Positions 9,433-16,850 of a DNA stretch of 64,000 bases are shown in pieces. The stretch's first letter is position 1, and every line of letters begins with the position of its first letter. The stretch covers positions 124,001 through 188,000 of the forward strand of contig NZ_BBMA01000006.1 in NCBI RefSeq assembly GCF_000971215.1. Direction: 5' to 3'. Source of the DNA: Demequina silvatica. Its GTDB lineage: Bacteria > Actinomycetota > Actinomycetes > Actinomycetales > Demequinaceae. Both the position numbers and the translations under genes were made by a program. The notes below the pieces were generated by a model. That model saw only the letters and a program-made list of their open reading frames with translations, was not told the origin of the DNA and made no database searches.

Positions 9433-11072
9433 GAGTCCCCCCGGTCCCGAGCGCCTCGCGCCAGTGTAGGACCGCGCATCCCCCGCGTGGAAGATCCGGT
9501 TTCTCCCGGATTTCCCAGGTGCGGGCGGACGATGCGCCGGGCACCCTTGCGGGCCCCGTCCAGCAGTCCGGCCGCGGGTCCCGTGACGAGGTAGCAGGCC
9601 ACCACCAGCGCCATGCCCTTGCTCATGGATTGCAGCAGGGGGCCGCGCATGAGGATGAAGCCGTAGCCGGCCAGCAGCGGGAGCAGCAACGCGACGAAGG
9701 TGGTCTTGCCGAACCCGACGTTGTCGCGCGTGAGGTCCAGGCGGTCCTCCATGCGCCGCGCGCCCCACCCGAAGAACACGAAGGCGGCGCCCATGCCGAT
9801 CCACCCGAAGTCGATCCACACCTCGAGCGGCAGCGGCGAGCTGAGGTTGGTGATCGCGAGGTCGAAGTGCTCGCCCAGGAGCACGCCCGTGTCCTCCCCT
9901 TTGGCGGCCCACAGGGAGCGGGGGATGAAGAAGAGGAGCGCGGAGCCCGTCTGCAGGCCCTTGGTGAAGCCCTGGTCCTGGACGTAGTCGACGCCGTTGG
10001 CGGTCATCACCACCTGGTCGTAGTCCTTGGTGGAGATCTTCTCCGCGACGGAGGTGACCTCGACCTGGGCGCCCTGGCCCACCGCGTCGTAGCGGGTGAC
10101 GTCCGTGTAGGGGAAGATCACGAGCGCGCCCAGGATGCCGAGGACAACGGCGGCCGTGAATCTGCGGCGGCTGAGGCCCGGGATCGCGTAGGCGATGCCC
10201 ACCAGGACCGTGAGCGCCCAGTAGCGGGCCGTCACCAGGGGGTTGTTCACGATGACGTTGAGGCCCAGCACCAGCGCGAACCACAGGAAGTCCGTCGCCT
10301 CGCGCCGGCCCTTGTCCAGCAGCACGATGATCCAGCCGATCAGCGCCACCAGCGCCGGCCCCACGCTCGCCGCGAGGATGATGGTCGCCATCGCCTGGTT
10401 GCCGTCGGAGCGCAGGCCCGCGTCGAGGTAGGCCTGGGTGATGGCCGCTCGGGATTGGAAGAAGACGGCCGGGCCGCCCAGCGAGCTGACGTAGACCGCG
10501 GTGGAGACGGTGGCGAAGATGCTCAGCCCCACCAGGCGCGGGCGCGTCATGACGCGGCCCTTGGCCGGCGCATCGTCCCCCTGCTGCGTGCCGTTCTCCC
10601 GCGTGCCGGTGCGCTTGGCGAGGTGGTGGCCCACCTCGAACGCGATGGCGGCGCCCAGGAACAGGAGGCCGGCCTCGGCCATGTCCTCAACCGCGACCAG
10701 GAAGAACCCGAAGCTCTGCGTGTGCAGCTGAGCGAGGGGCACCACGCCCGCGGAGATGTAGAGGAACATCCAGAACGTGCCGGCGACTATGTGGGGGCGG
10801 GGTTGCGCGATGAGGATCGCGAGGCGGATGGCCGAGGCGCACGTGATGATGAGCGCGATCGGGTAGAGGCCCGGGGAGATGGACTCCTGCTCCTCGGTGA
10901 CGGGCAGGAGCAGCACCGGGAGGGCGATCGCGAGGATCGCGAAGCACAGCGGGATCGCGTCGAAGGCGGCGCCGCCCAGGGTGCGGGCGCGGGCGAAGGC
11001 GCGCGTGAGCCGCGTCTGGGTGGGACCCAGCTGCGCCTTGCTGTGCGCCTGTTCGTTCCGTACCGCCGCCAC
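9429..11072 (-). CDS. Wzy-like O-antigen/repeat-unit polymerase
   Basis: A 547-residue integral membrane protein with roughly eleven hydrophobic helices, a charged, lower-hydrophobicity central loop of the kind seen in Wzy/WaaL polymerases, and a cytoplasmic basic tail. In Wzx/Wzy systems it would join lipid-linked repeat units on the outer face of the membrane. GTG 11072 is chosen for the GGGGGAG ribosome site five bases upstream. The stop overlaps the kinase start. Sequence signatures of such polymerases are weak, so the call rests on topology and on the flippase, kinase and initiating transferase around it. The C-terminal coding part contains a GGACGATGCG copy at 9526. Confidence 0.72.
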   Translation of the reverse strand: MAAVRNEQAHSKAQLGPTQTRLTRAFARARTLGGAAFDAIPLCFAILAIALPVLLLPVTEEQESISPGLYPIALIITCASAIRLAILIAQPRPHIVAGTFWMFLYISAGVVPLAQLHTQSFGFFLVAVEDMAEAGLLFLGAAIAFEVGHHLAKRTGTRENGTQQGDDAPAKGRVMTRPRLVGLSIFATVSTAVYVSSLGGPAVFFQSRAAITQAYLDAGLRSDGNQAMATIILAASVGPALVALIGWIIVLLDKGRREATDFLWFALVLGLNVIVNNPLVTARYWALTVLVGIAYAIPGLSRRRFTAAVVLGILGALVIFPYTDVTRYDAVGQGAQVEVTSVAEKISTKDYDQVVMTANGVDYVQDQGFTKGLQTGSALLFFIPRSLWAAKGEDTGVLLGEHFDLAITNLSSPLPLEVWIDFGWIGMGAAFVFFGWGARRMEDRLDLTRDNVGFGKTTFVALLLPLLAGYGFILMRGPLLQSMSKGMALVVACYLVTGPAAGLLDGARKGARRIVRPHLGNPGETGSSTRGMRGPTLARGARDRGDS

Positions 11073-11251
11073 CGATCTCCCCCTTCTCGGTGTGGGCCTT
11101 CTCAGGGTCAGGGTAGCCGCGCACGAGTGTTGCGGGTAGGGGTGGATTTCTGGGGCAAATCACCCGTGACGCGCATCAATGTCGCAGGTATGCTCGCAAT
11201 GCGTCGCGATTCGGATGAACGGGACGTTCTAGCAACCGGACGGATGCGCGG

Positions 11252-12451
11252 ATGAGACGACAGTTCGTCACACTCCTGGGGGCGCGCGGGACGGCGGGCC
11301 TGGCTCAGGCCGCGGTACTCGTGCTGGTCGCCCGGTGGATGCACGTGGCCGACTACGGCGCGCTCATGAGCTGGGCGGGGGCGCTGCTGGTCGCGGCCAC
11401 CGTCGCGGACCTGGGCGTGAGCGGGTACGTGCTGGTGCAGCTGCCCAAGGGGCGGCTCGACACGGTGCGGCGGGCGCTGCGGCTCAACACCGTGACCTCT
11501 CTGTTGGGGGGCTTGGTGTTCGCCGTGGTGGGCGTTCTTATTGCGCCCGCCGGGATGGTTGCCGCCTTTGCGGTGCTCGCGGTCGCGGCGTTCCTCGAGA
11601 AGAACACCGAGACCTTGACCTATGTGCGCATCGCGCAGGGCGACAAGGTGATACCGGCGGTGTCGATCCTGCTGCGGCGTTTGGGGAACCTGGCGCTGAC
11701 GCCGTTGCTGTACTTCGTGTTCGGGGTGCCCGCCGCGCTCGCTTACGCGCTCGGGTACGCGATCGCGTGCGCCGTCGCGCAGGTCCACGCGCGCCGCCCG
11801 GTCCACCGGTCCATCCCCGCGGGCGAGCTCGAGGGGACGTGGGCGGTGCTGCGGCACTCGCTGCGGATCATGGTGGAGCTCGCGGCCGGCGGGGCGCGGA
11901 CGCTGGACACGGCGGTTGTCGGGTTTGTCGCGGGAGGTGCGGCGGCTGGTGCCTACGCGGCGGGCACGCGGCTCGCCAACCCGTTCGTCATCGTGGCCGG
12001 GACGCTGTCGAACGTGCTGATGCCTCATGTGTCCCTGGCGGATCACGCGGCGTCGCGGAAGATCGCGCGGCGGCTGGCGCTGGCGACCGTGGTGCTGGGG
12101 GCCGTGGTGATCCCGGTGGCGTGGCTGATCTCGCCGTTGCTGCCGTGGTTGCTGGGGTCCGGGTACGAGGAGTCGCAGCAGGTGTTCGCGTGGGCGCTGC
12201 CGGCGATCTTCTTCGTGGGGATGTCGACGGCGTTCGCGGGGTATCTGCAGGCGCTGGGCCGGTCGGGGTTCGTGGCGGTCGCCGCGGGGGTCAACGCGCC
12301 GGTCCTGCTGGGAGCCGTCGCCCTCGGTGCGTCCCTGGGGGGTGCCGCGGGGGCAGCTCTGGGGCTGTGCGCATCGTCCGCGCTGTATGTGGTGGTGCTG
12401 GGGGTGAGGTCGCTGCTGGCGACGCGGGCGCCGGAGACTGTCTCCAGTTGA
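11252..12451 (+). CDS. Wzx-like polysaccharide flippase
   Basis: A 399-residue membrane protein of the MOP (MviN/MATE-like) exporter superfamily with about 12 predicted helices. It would flip the undecaprenyl-linked repeat across the membrane. The opening MRRQFVTLLGARGTAGLAQA and the VARWMHVADYGALMSW segment match polysaccharide flippases. It is somewhat shorter than the usual 430-480 residues but shows no internal break. It is the only core polysaccharide gene on the plus strand here apart from gmd, fcl and the phosphatase, and diverges from the polymerase gene across about 180 bases. It is followed by palindromic element E1. Confidence 0.82.
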   Translation: MRRQFVTLLGARGTAGLAQAAVLVLVARWMHVADYGALMSWAGALLVAATVADLGVSGYVLVQLPKGRLDTVRRALRLNTVTSLLGGLVFAVVGVLIAPAGMVAAFAVLAVAAFLEKNTETLTYVRIAQGDKVIPAVSILLRRLGNLALTPLLYFVFGVPAALAYALGYAIACAVAQVHARRPVHRSIPAGELEGTWAVLRHSLRIMVELAAGGARTLDTAVVGFVAGGAAAGAYAAGTRLANPFVIVAGTLSNVLMPHVSLADHAASRKIARRLALATVVLGAVVIPVAWLISPLLPWLLGSGYEESQQVFAWALPAIFFVGMSTAFAGYLQALGRSGFVAVAAGVNAPVLLGAVALGASLGGAAGAALGLCASSALYVVVLGVRSLLATRAPETVSS

Positions 12452-12469
12452 CCCCACCCCCCTGACCGC

Positions 12470-12571
12470 GCTCCACACGGATTCTGCAGCTGCGACCGTT
12501 CTAGTTGGGCGATGCGGTGCGAGTTGCAGGCGAATGCGGCCCGGTCGCGGATCCTGGGTGGAGCGCGGCTC
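12470..12571. repeat. Palindromic intergenic element, family E, copy 1
   Basis: About 100 bases between convergent genes. It begins GCTCCACACGGATTCTGCA and closes with a GGATCCTGGGTGGAGCGCGG segment, whose reverse complement resembles the start, giving long imperfect hairpin arms. It matches 13954-14058 along its whole length at roughly 80 percent identity by eye. At this site it could serve as a bidirectional terminator. Confidence 0.7.
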
Positions 12572-12641
12572 ACGCCGCGACGCGGAGAGCGTGTCGTCTC
12601 CCTGTGCTGCGACACCCGTGGGCGCCGCATCGGCGGAAACG

Positions 12642-13775
12642 CTAGAAGCGGCAGGTGCGGATTGCGTTGAAGCTCTGGCCGAACTGCTCCGCGAGTCGCG
12701 AGCGCTCCGTCGCCGTCGCCTTGCGCCATCCCGTCCCAAGAGCGATGGTCGGCTGCTTGTAGGTTCCGCCGAGCTTCGGCGTCCAGCGCTCAAAGGACCA
12801 TCGCTCGAACAGGCGGGCCTGCGTCGACGTGCGGGCGCCCGCGTAGCACTCGGAGTCGCTATCGATGTAGCCGGCGACGAGCGCAGCGCGCCGGTCCTGC
12901 ACGGTCAGGTACGCGACCGCGCCCCAGTACTGGCCGTCGGCCCTGGTAAGGCCATTCACGTACACGCGCGTGTACACGGGCCCGTCCATCCGGTTCACCG
13001 TCGCGATGTCCGTCCACGGCACGGTCACCGACATGATGTTGCAGCTTTCTAGCCCGACGACGTATCTCGGGTATGCCACCCGTAGCCCGCTCGAGGAGAC
13101 TGTCCACGCGGCCGGCTGGCCCACGAGAGACATCTGTGTAGTCGAATTGCGCTCGGGGGTGAGGTCGTAGCGCACACAACCCGGGCGCTCCCGGAACAGC
13201 GTGGACACGATCGCAATGCGCGCCGCATAGTCCGAGATGTCAACGAACTTGCTGAGCGGCACCTTCTTGCCGGTCTTGAGGTCGAGGGTGAAGGAGGTCG
13301 CGAACGCCTCGGTGCCCGCAGACCCCTTGTCCACATCAATATCGTCCACCAGCCCCTCGAGCGTGAAGGACGCATACCGCCCCTGGTAGACGCCAACTGC
13401 AACCTTCGTCACACGGACGCCGGCGTCCACCGGCGGAAGGTCGTCGCAGGTCCCGCGTCGCTCGCAGTCGGCCCAAGCCCTCTTCACCGAAGCCTTCTTG
13501 TTCGCGATGATCGCCAGCGCGCGCTGCTTCACCGTTGCGCGATTAGCCGCCGTTGAACCGTGAAGGACCGGGAGCTTGTACGTCGTCTTCATCGTGTACG
13601 GCTTGGTCGTCACCGTGGTCTGCAGCTTCGAGACGGTCATCGTGGGCTTGCTCGTGGCGGTGAGAGTGGCCACGCTCGTGGTTGCGACGGCCTCCGCGGA
13701 GGTCGCCATCCCGACCGCGACCACCGATCCGACGAGTGCGGCCACCAGCCGAGAACGAAATTGTACGAAGCCCAT
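12642..13775 (-). CDS. Secreted protein, possibly RsiV/DUF3298-like
   Basis: A 377-residue exported protein with a signal peptide (SRLVAALVGSVVAVGMATSA, cleavage near AEA). After a Thr/Lys-rich linker the middle region contains YASFTLEGLVDD and FTLDLKTGKKVPLSKFVD. This resembles the sensor fold of RsiV-like DUF3298 proteins, where a beta-strand block precedes the phrase on a dictionary-like Lys-rich turn. Six cysteines in the mature part suggest disulfides. Base composition is a little lower in GC than the neighbours and the gene lies between two copies of element E, so later insertion is possible. Function is not known; the family link is tentative. Confidence 0.5.
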   Translation of the reverse strand: MGFVQFRSRLVAALVGSVVAVGMATSAEAVATTSVATLTATSKPTMTVSKLQTTVTTKPYTMKTTYKLPVLHGSTAANRATVKQRALAIIANKKASVKRAWADCERRGTCDDLPPVDAGVRVTKVAVGVYQGRYASFTLEGLVDDIDVDKGSAGTEAFATSFTLDLKTGKKVPLSKFVDISDYAARIAIVSTLFRERPGCVRYDLTPERNSTTQMSLVGQPAAWTVSSSGLRVAYPRYVVGLESCNIMSVTVPWTDIATVNRMDGPVYTRVYVNGLTRADGQYWGAVAYLTVQDRRAALVAGYIDSDSECYAGARTSTQARLFERWSFERWTPKLGGTYKQPTIALGTGWRKATATERSRLAEQFGQSFNAIRTCRF

Positions 13776-13853
13776 GGATGCAACTTATCGGCATCCAGGC
13801 GCGCGTCAAGGGTCTAGCAGGGATTTTCGAGTGCGCCGGCGACCAGATGCCGC

Positions 13854-13906
13854 GCGCCCTGCGGGACGCTCACCGTGCTTTTTCAGGCTTCTATGCGCAC
13901 TGCGGG
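13854..13906. repeat. Partial copy of palindromic family D
   Basis: The stretch with GGGACGCTCACCGTGCTTTTT and, 25 bases later, GCGGGACAGCC matches the left half of the full element at 35026-35141. It lies in the roughly 330-base gap between 13776 and 14101, which otherwise holds only element E2 and the promoter region of the phosphatase gene. Confidence 0.55.
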
Positions 13907-13953
13907 ACAGCCGCCTCAAGCGGGTCGCGGAGAGAGGCGCGGGCCTCGACCCG

Positions 13954-14058
13954 GCTCCACACGGATTCTGCAACTGCGCCCGGTCTGGTCGGGCGATGCG
14001 GCGTGAGTGGCATGCGCATGCGGCCCGGTCGCGGATCCTGTGTGCAGGAGCGCGGCTC
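13954..14058. repeat. Palindromic intergenic element, family E, copy 2
   Basis: A direct repeat of 12470-12571 in the same orientation, beginning GCTCCACACGGATTCTGCA and ending CAGGAGCGCGGCTC. The two copies bracket the secreted-protein gene at 12642-13775. The core contains GGGCGATGCGG, one step away from the dispersed GGACGATGCG word. Confidence 0.7.
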
Positions 14059-14101
14059 GGTGGCCTGTGTGAAGCAGAGCGCACGCCGCTATCCTCGGGC
14101 C

Positions 14102-14644
14102 ATGGCCACCGTCCTCACCGTGTGCACCGGCAACATCTGCCGCTCGCCCGCCGCCGAGCTGCTGCTCGCGCGCGCGCTGGGCGACCTGGCGACCGTGTCG
14201 AGCGCGGGCACGCACGCGCTGGTGGGTCACGGCGTGCCGGGCGAGATGCTGCACGAGCTGTCCACGGACGGCATCGACGGCTCGCTCCACGCGGGGCGGC
14301 TGCTGACCGAGCGGATCATGAACTCCTCGGACCTCATCATCACGATGACCGCGGAGCACCGGCAGCTGGCCGTGCGCACCGGCCCGGCGGCGCTCAAGCG
14401 GACGTTCACGCTCGCGGAGCTGGCGGCCGCCGCCGGCACCGGCGCGGTGCTCGAGGGCGACACCCCCGAGGAGCGGCTGGCGGACATCCCGCGCTCGATC
14501 GCGGCGCACCGCCACGTGCTCGCGGGCTACGAGCTCGACGACGTCCCCGACCCCTACCGCCGCTCGCAGCAGACCTATCACGAGGTCTACGGCCTCATCC
14601 GCGGCGGCGTGATCGAGTTCGCGGAATGGGTCTACGAGGGATAG
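14102..14644 (+). CDS. Low-molecular-weight protein tyrosine phosphatase (Wzb-like)
   Basis: A 180-residue cytosolic phosphatase. The P-loop C8-x5-R14-S is at the N-terminus (VCTGNICRSP) and the general-acid loop DPY is at residues 150-152. Proteins of this type dephosphorylate BY-kinases in capsule loci, and the kinase at 7363-9432 is the obvious partner. ATG 14102 gives the canonical start a few residues before the P-loop strand; the longer upstream frame crosses repeat E2 and is not credible. It stands alone on the plus strand inside the locus, which is common for these phosphatases. Confidence 0.92.
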   Translation: MATVLTVCTGNICRSPAAELLLARALGDLATVSSAGTHALVGHGVPGEMLHELSTDGIDGSLHAGRLLTERIMNSSDLIITMTAEHRQLAVRTGPAALKRTFTLAELAAAAGTGAVLEGDTPEERLADIPRSIAAHRHVLAGYELDDVPDPYRRSQQTYHEVYGLIRGGVIEFAEWVYEG

Positions 14645-14688
14645 CCCTCCCCCTGAATTCAGAACACGTTCGGAAGTACGCTGGGGGT

Positions 14689-15135
14689 ATGTCCGCCGCG
14701 ATCGCCCGCTACCAGTCGTCTGAGCTCAGCCGGAACTCGAAGGTCGTCTTCGAGGCGGCGGATCTTCACGCGGTCGAGATCACCCGTCGGGACGCGGCGC
14801 CTCTGGTCCTGATGTCACGACGCGAGGCCGACGCTCGCGACGCCCTGCTGCAGATCGCCGGCCAGCTCATCACCGCAATGCTCGGCCACGAGGGCGATCT
14901 GGCCACGCGGCTCTCGCAGATCTACCCCTGGATGCTCGCGCTCAGTGCCGCCGATCGAGCCGTCTGCGCGCAGGATCTGATCGACGCGGCGCGAGCCTCG
15001 TTCTCAACCGGACAGCCGCACCTGGCACTGGCCGAGATGCTCGCGTGGCGCGAGACCGCGACCGCGACCGCCGCAGGACTGGGGAGCGACCCCATCGAGT
15101 GGCTCGACGAGCCCCGACAGGTCGAGCGCCCTTAG
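14689..15135 (+). CDS. Phd/YefM-type antitoxin
   Basis: A 148-residue protein. The first 50 residues have the Phd fold pattern (RYQSSELSRNSKVVF and APLVLMSRREADAR), which binds DNA. The remaining helical region (MLALSAADRAVCAQ, ASFSTGQPHLALAEMLAWRE) is the longer C-terminal part seen in actinobacterial members and would wrap the toxin. ATG 14689 directly follows a GGGGG ribosome site. The stop TAG at 15133-15135 is followed in the same frame by a short toxin-like tail, so the partner appears to be lost (next entry). Confidence 0.75.
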   Translation: MSAAIARYQSSELSRNSKVVFEAADLHAVEITRRDAAPLVLMSRREADARDALLQIAGQLITAMLGHEGDLATRLSQIYPWMLALSAADRAVCAQDLIDAARASFSTGQPHLALAEMLAWRETATATAAGLGSDPIEWLDEPRQVERP

Positions 15136-15234
15136 GCAATCGCGCAGGGCGACGCGCGCATCTGGTTCTACGTCTTCGAGGGAGCGGTCTACCTGGAGCG
15201 CGTGCACACGCACCACCCGAACGCGACGAAGTAG
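15136..15234 (+). pseudogene. Remnant of a toxin gene, in frame after the antitoxin stop
   Basis: Directly after the antitoxin TAG the same frame stays open for 32 codons to TAG 15232-15234. It encodes a segment with ARIWFYVFEGAVYLERVHT and ending HHPNATK. This looks like the C-terminal beta-strand core of small RelE/ParE-like translational toxins. No start codon or N-terminal part remains, so an internal deletion probably fused the end of the toxin to the antitoxin frame. Family assignment is by motif recognition only. Confidence 0.5.
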
Positions 15235-15265
15235 CGCGATTACGGGGCGCGGCGAAGCGTCGAGC

Positions 15266-15532
15266 TCAGTCGCGCTCGGCTAAGCCGCCCACCGCATCGA
15301 GCTCCTCGCGCGAGATGCCTGCGAGCAGAGCGACACGGTCGGCTCGCGTGCCGTCGAGCTCGCGGAGCGCGCGGGCGACGGCGGCGTCGATCTCGTCACG
15401 GTGGTTCTCGATGTACTCGACCACCGCGCGCTCGACCAGATCCTTCTTAGGCATGCCGAGGAAGTGCGCGGCGTGCGAGATGCGCGTGTCGGACTCAGCG
15501 GAAACCTTGATGGGCGCGGTAGCGGTAGACAT
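15266..15532 (-). CDS. Small RHH-like DNA-binding/antitoxin-type protein
   Basis: An 88-residue protein. The segment PIKVSAESDTRISHAAHFLG followed by MPKKDLVERAVVEYI has the strand-helix-helix spacing of ribbon-helix-helix proteins. The acidic C-terminal half would fit a toxin-binding tail. ATG 15532 has GGAGG eight bases upstream. Repeated GGTAC words just upstream (15573-15596) suggest autoregulation. No toxin gene is adjacent. It may be an orphan antitoxin or a small regulator. Confidence 0.6.
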   Translation of the reverse strand: MSTATAPIKVSAESDTRISHAAHFLGMPKKDLVERAVVEYIENHRDEIDAAVARALRELDGTRADRVALLAGISREELDAVGGLAERD

Positions 15533-15572
15533 CGGGAGTGCCTCCTATGCGGGAAGTCACCGCGCAACTCGC

Positions 15573-15596
15573 GGTACCTTCCGGTACTTCGGTACC
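15573..15596. promoter_or_regulatory. Three GGTAC iterons upstream of the RHH-like gene
   Basis: GGTACC, GGTAC and GGTACC occur at 15573, 15583 and 15591, that is at 8-10 base spacing on one face of the helix. They lie 41 bases upstream of the ATG. RHH proteins typically bind short repeated words cooperatively, so this is a plausible autoregulatory operator. Confidence 0.5.
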
Positions 15597-15661
15597 CGCG
15601 ACTCTAGGCACGGGCGCTTCGGCAGGTCAATTGCGGGGAGCCTCACCCGGAGCGGCCCGGC

Positions 15662-16789
15662 CTATGCAGCCGGCTGCGGCGCGCCCGTCTGCGGCGTCGC
15701 GACCATGTCCTCCACCTGCTGCGCGGCGTGCTCCCATGTCCACCGTTCCCGCGCGTACTCGCACAGGGACGCGGCGGCGCCCCCCGCATCGTCCCTCGCG
15801 GCGCTGCTGAGGCCCTCGGCGAGCTTGTCGACGTCCTGCGGGAAGGTGCGGGCGACGCCGTCGTGCTCGGCCTCGAGCATCGCGACCACCCGATCCGAGG
15901 TCACCACGCCGAGGCCCGCGGAGGCGGCCTCCGCGACGGCGATGCCGAAGGACTCGTCGTCGGAGGCGAGGATGAAGACGCGGTGAGTGCGCAGCAGCTC
16001 GCGGCGCTGGTCCTCCTCGACGGTGCCGACGAAGGTGACGTGGTCGGCGATGCCGAGCTCGGCCGCGAGCGCCTGCGGGTCGAATCCGAGGCCCTGCTCG
16101 ATGGGGCCGCCGACCGTCATGTCGTGCCCGCGGTCCTTGAGGCCCGACGCGGCGTACGCCTTGAGCGCGAGGTCGAGCCGCTTCTTGGGCGCGACGCGGG
16201 ACAGGAACAGCACGCCGCGGCGGTCCTTCCACGGGGTGTCGATGAGGTGGAGCGCCGGGTCCACTCCCAGCACCATGGTGTCGGTGCGGGTGTAGCCGCG
16301 CTCGCGCAGGTAGCCCTCGTCGCGCTTGGAGTCGGAGACCACCACGTGCGCGTGCTTGAGCGTGGGGCCCAGCATCACCTTGTCCCACACGGCGTTCATC
16401 GCAGGGTGGCGCGGGTGGTGATCGGGGGTCCACACGCCGTGCGGCGCCGCGAGGAACGGCACGCCCTGGCGGCGCGCCTCGCGCATCCCGAACACCGAGG
16501 CGAAGCTGTAGACCCCGTGGATGTGGACCAGGTCCGCGTCGCCCACCGCCTTCTTGATGGCCTGGTGGAGGCCCCGCCCGTACGCCCACTGACCCGGCCC
16601 GAGCAGCGGGATGAGCGTGACGTCCGCGCCGGGGACGCGGCGGTCCTCCTCGGACTCGACCAGCAGGTCCGTCGCCACGATGCTCACCTGGTGCCCCCTG
16701 GCCTGCTGAACCGGGACCAGCCCGCGCAGGAGCGTGGTCGGTCCGCCCAGCCGACGGCTGGTGCCCGGCGCGATGTGCAGGATCCTCAT
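15662..16789 (-). CDS. GT4-family glycosyltransferase
   Basis: A 375-residue GT-B transferase that would extend the lipid-linked repeat unit. It opens MRILHIAPGTSRRLGGPTTL, the acceptor-side glycine loop of GT4 enzymes. It has an AAPHGVWTPDHH region and a C-terminal donor site with FLSRVAPKKRLDLALKAYA and DDESFGIAVAEAASAGLGVV (the E-x7-E region). The start ATG 16789 is unambiguous. It lies 61 bases downstream of the initiating phosphotransferase gene and is probably co-transcribed with it. Sugar specificity is not readable. Confidence 0.9.
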   Translation of the reverse strand: MRILHIAPGTSRRLGGPTTLLRGLVPVQQARGHQVSIVATDLLVESEEDRRVPGADVTLIPLLGPGQWAYGRGLHQAIKKAVGDADLVHIHGVYSFASVFGMREARRQGVPFLAAPHGVWTPDHHPRHPAMNAVWDKVMLGPTLKHAHVVVSDSKRDEGYLRERGYTRTDTMVLGVDPALHLIDTPWKDRRGVLFLSRVAPKKRLDLALKAYAASGLKDRGHDMTVGGPIEQGLGFDPQALAAELGIADHVTFVGTVEEDQRRELLRTHRVFILASDDESFGIAVAEAASAGLGVVTSDRVVAMLEAEHDGVARTFPQDVDKLAEGLSSAARDDAGGAAASLCEYARERWTWEHAAQQVEDMVATPQTGAPQPAA

Positions 16790-16850
16790 GCGTTCCCCTC
16801 CTCAGCCCTCGCCCACCCCTCAGCCGGCGAGGCTCTCCGTGTTGTGCCTG

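Noticed and set aside
9433..10284. Extension of the Wzz/BY-kinase frame upstream of 9432
   Set aside because: It overlaps the polymerase gene on the same strand in another frame; the ATGA overlap and the Wzz start MTLTEYMRIF fix the true start.
14102..14644. LMW phosphatase as an arsenate reductase
   Set aside because: The loop is CTGNICRSP with arginine and a DPY acid loop, as in Wzb-like tyrosine phosphatases, and it lies in a BY-kinase locus.
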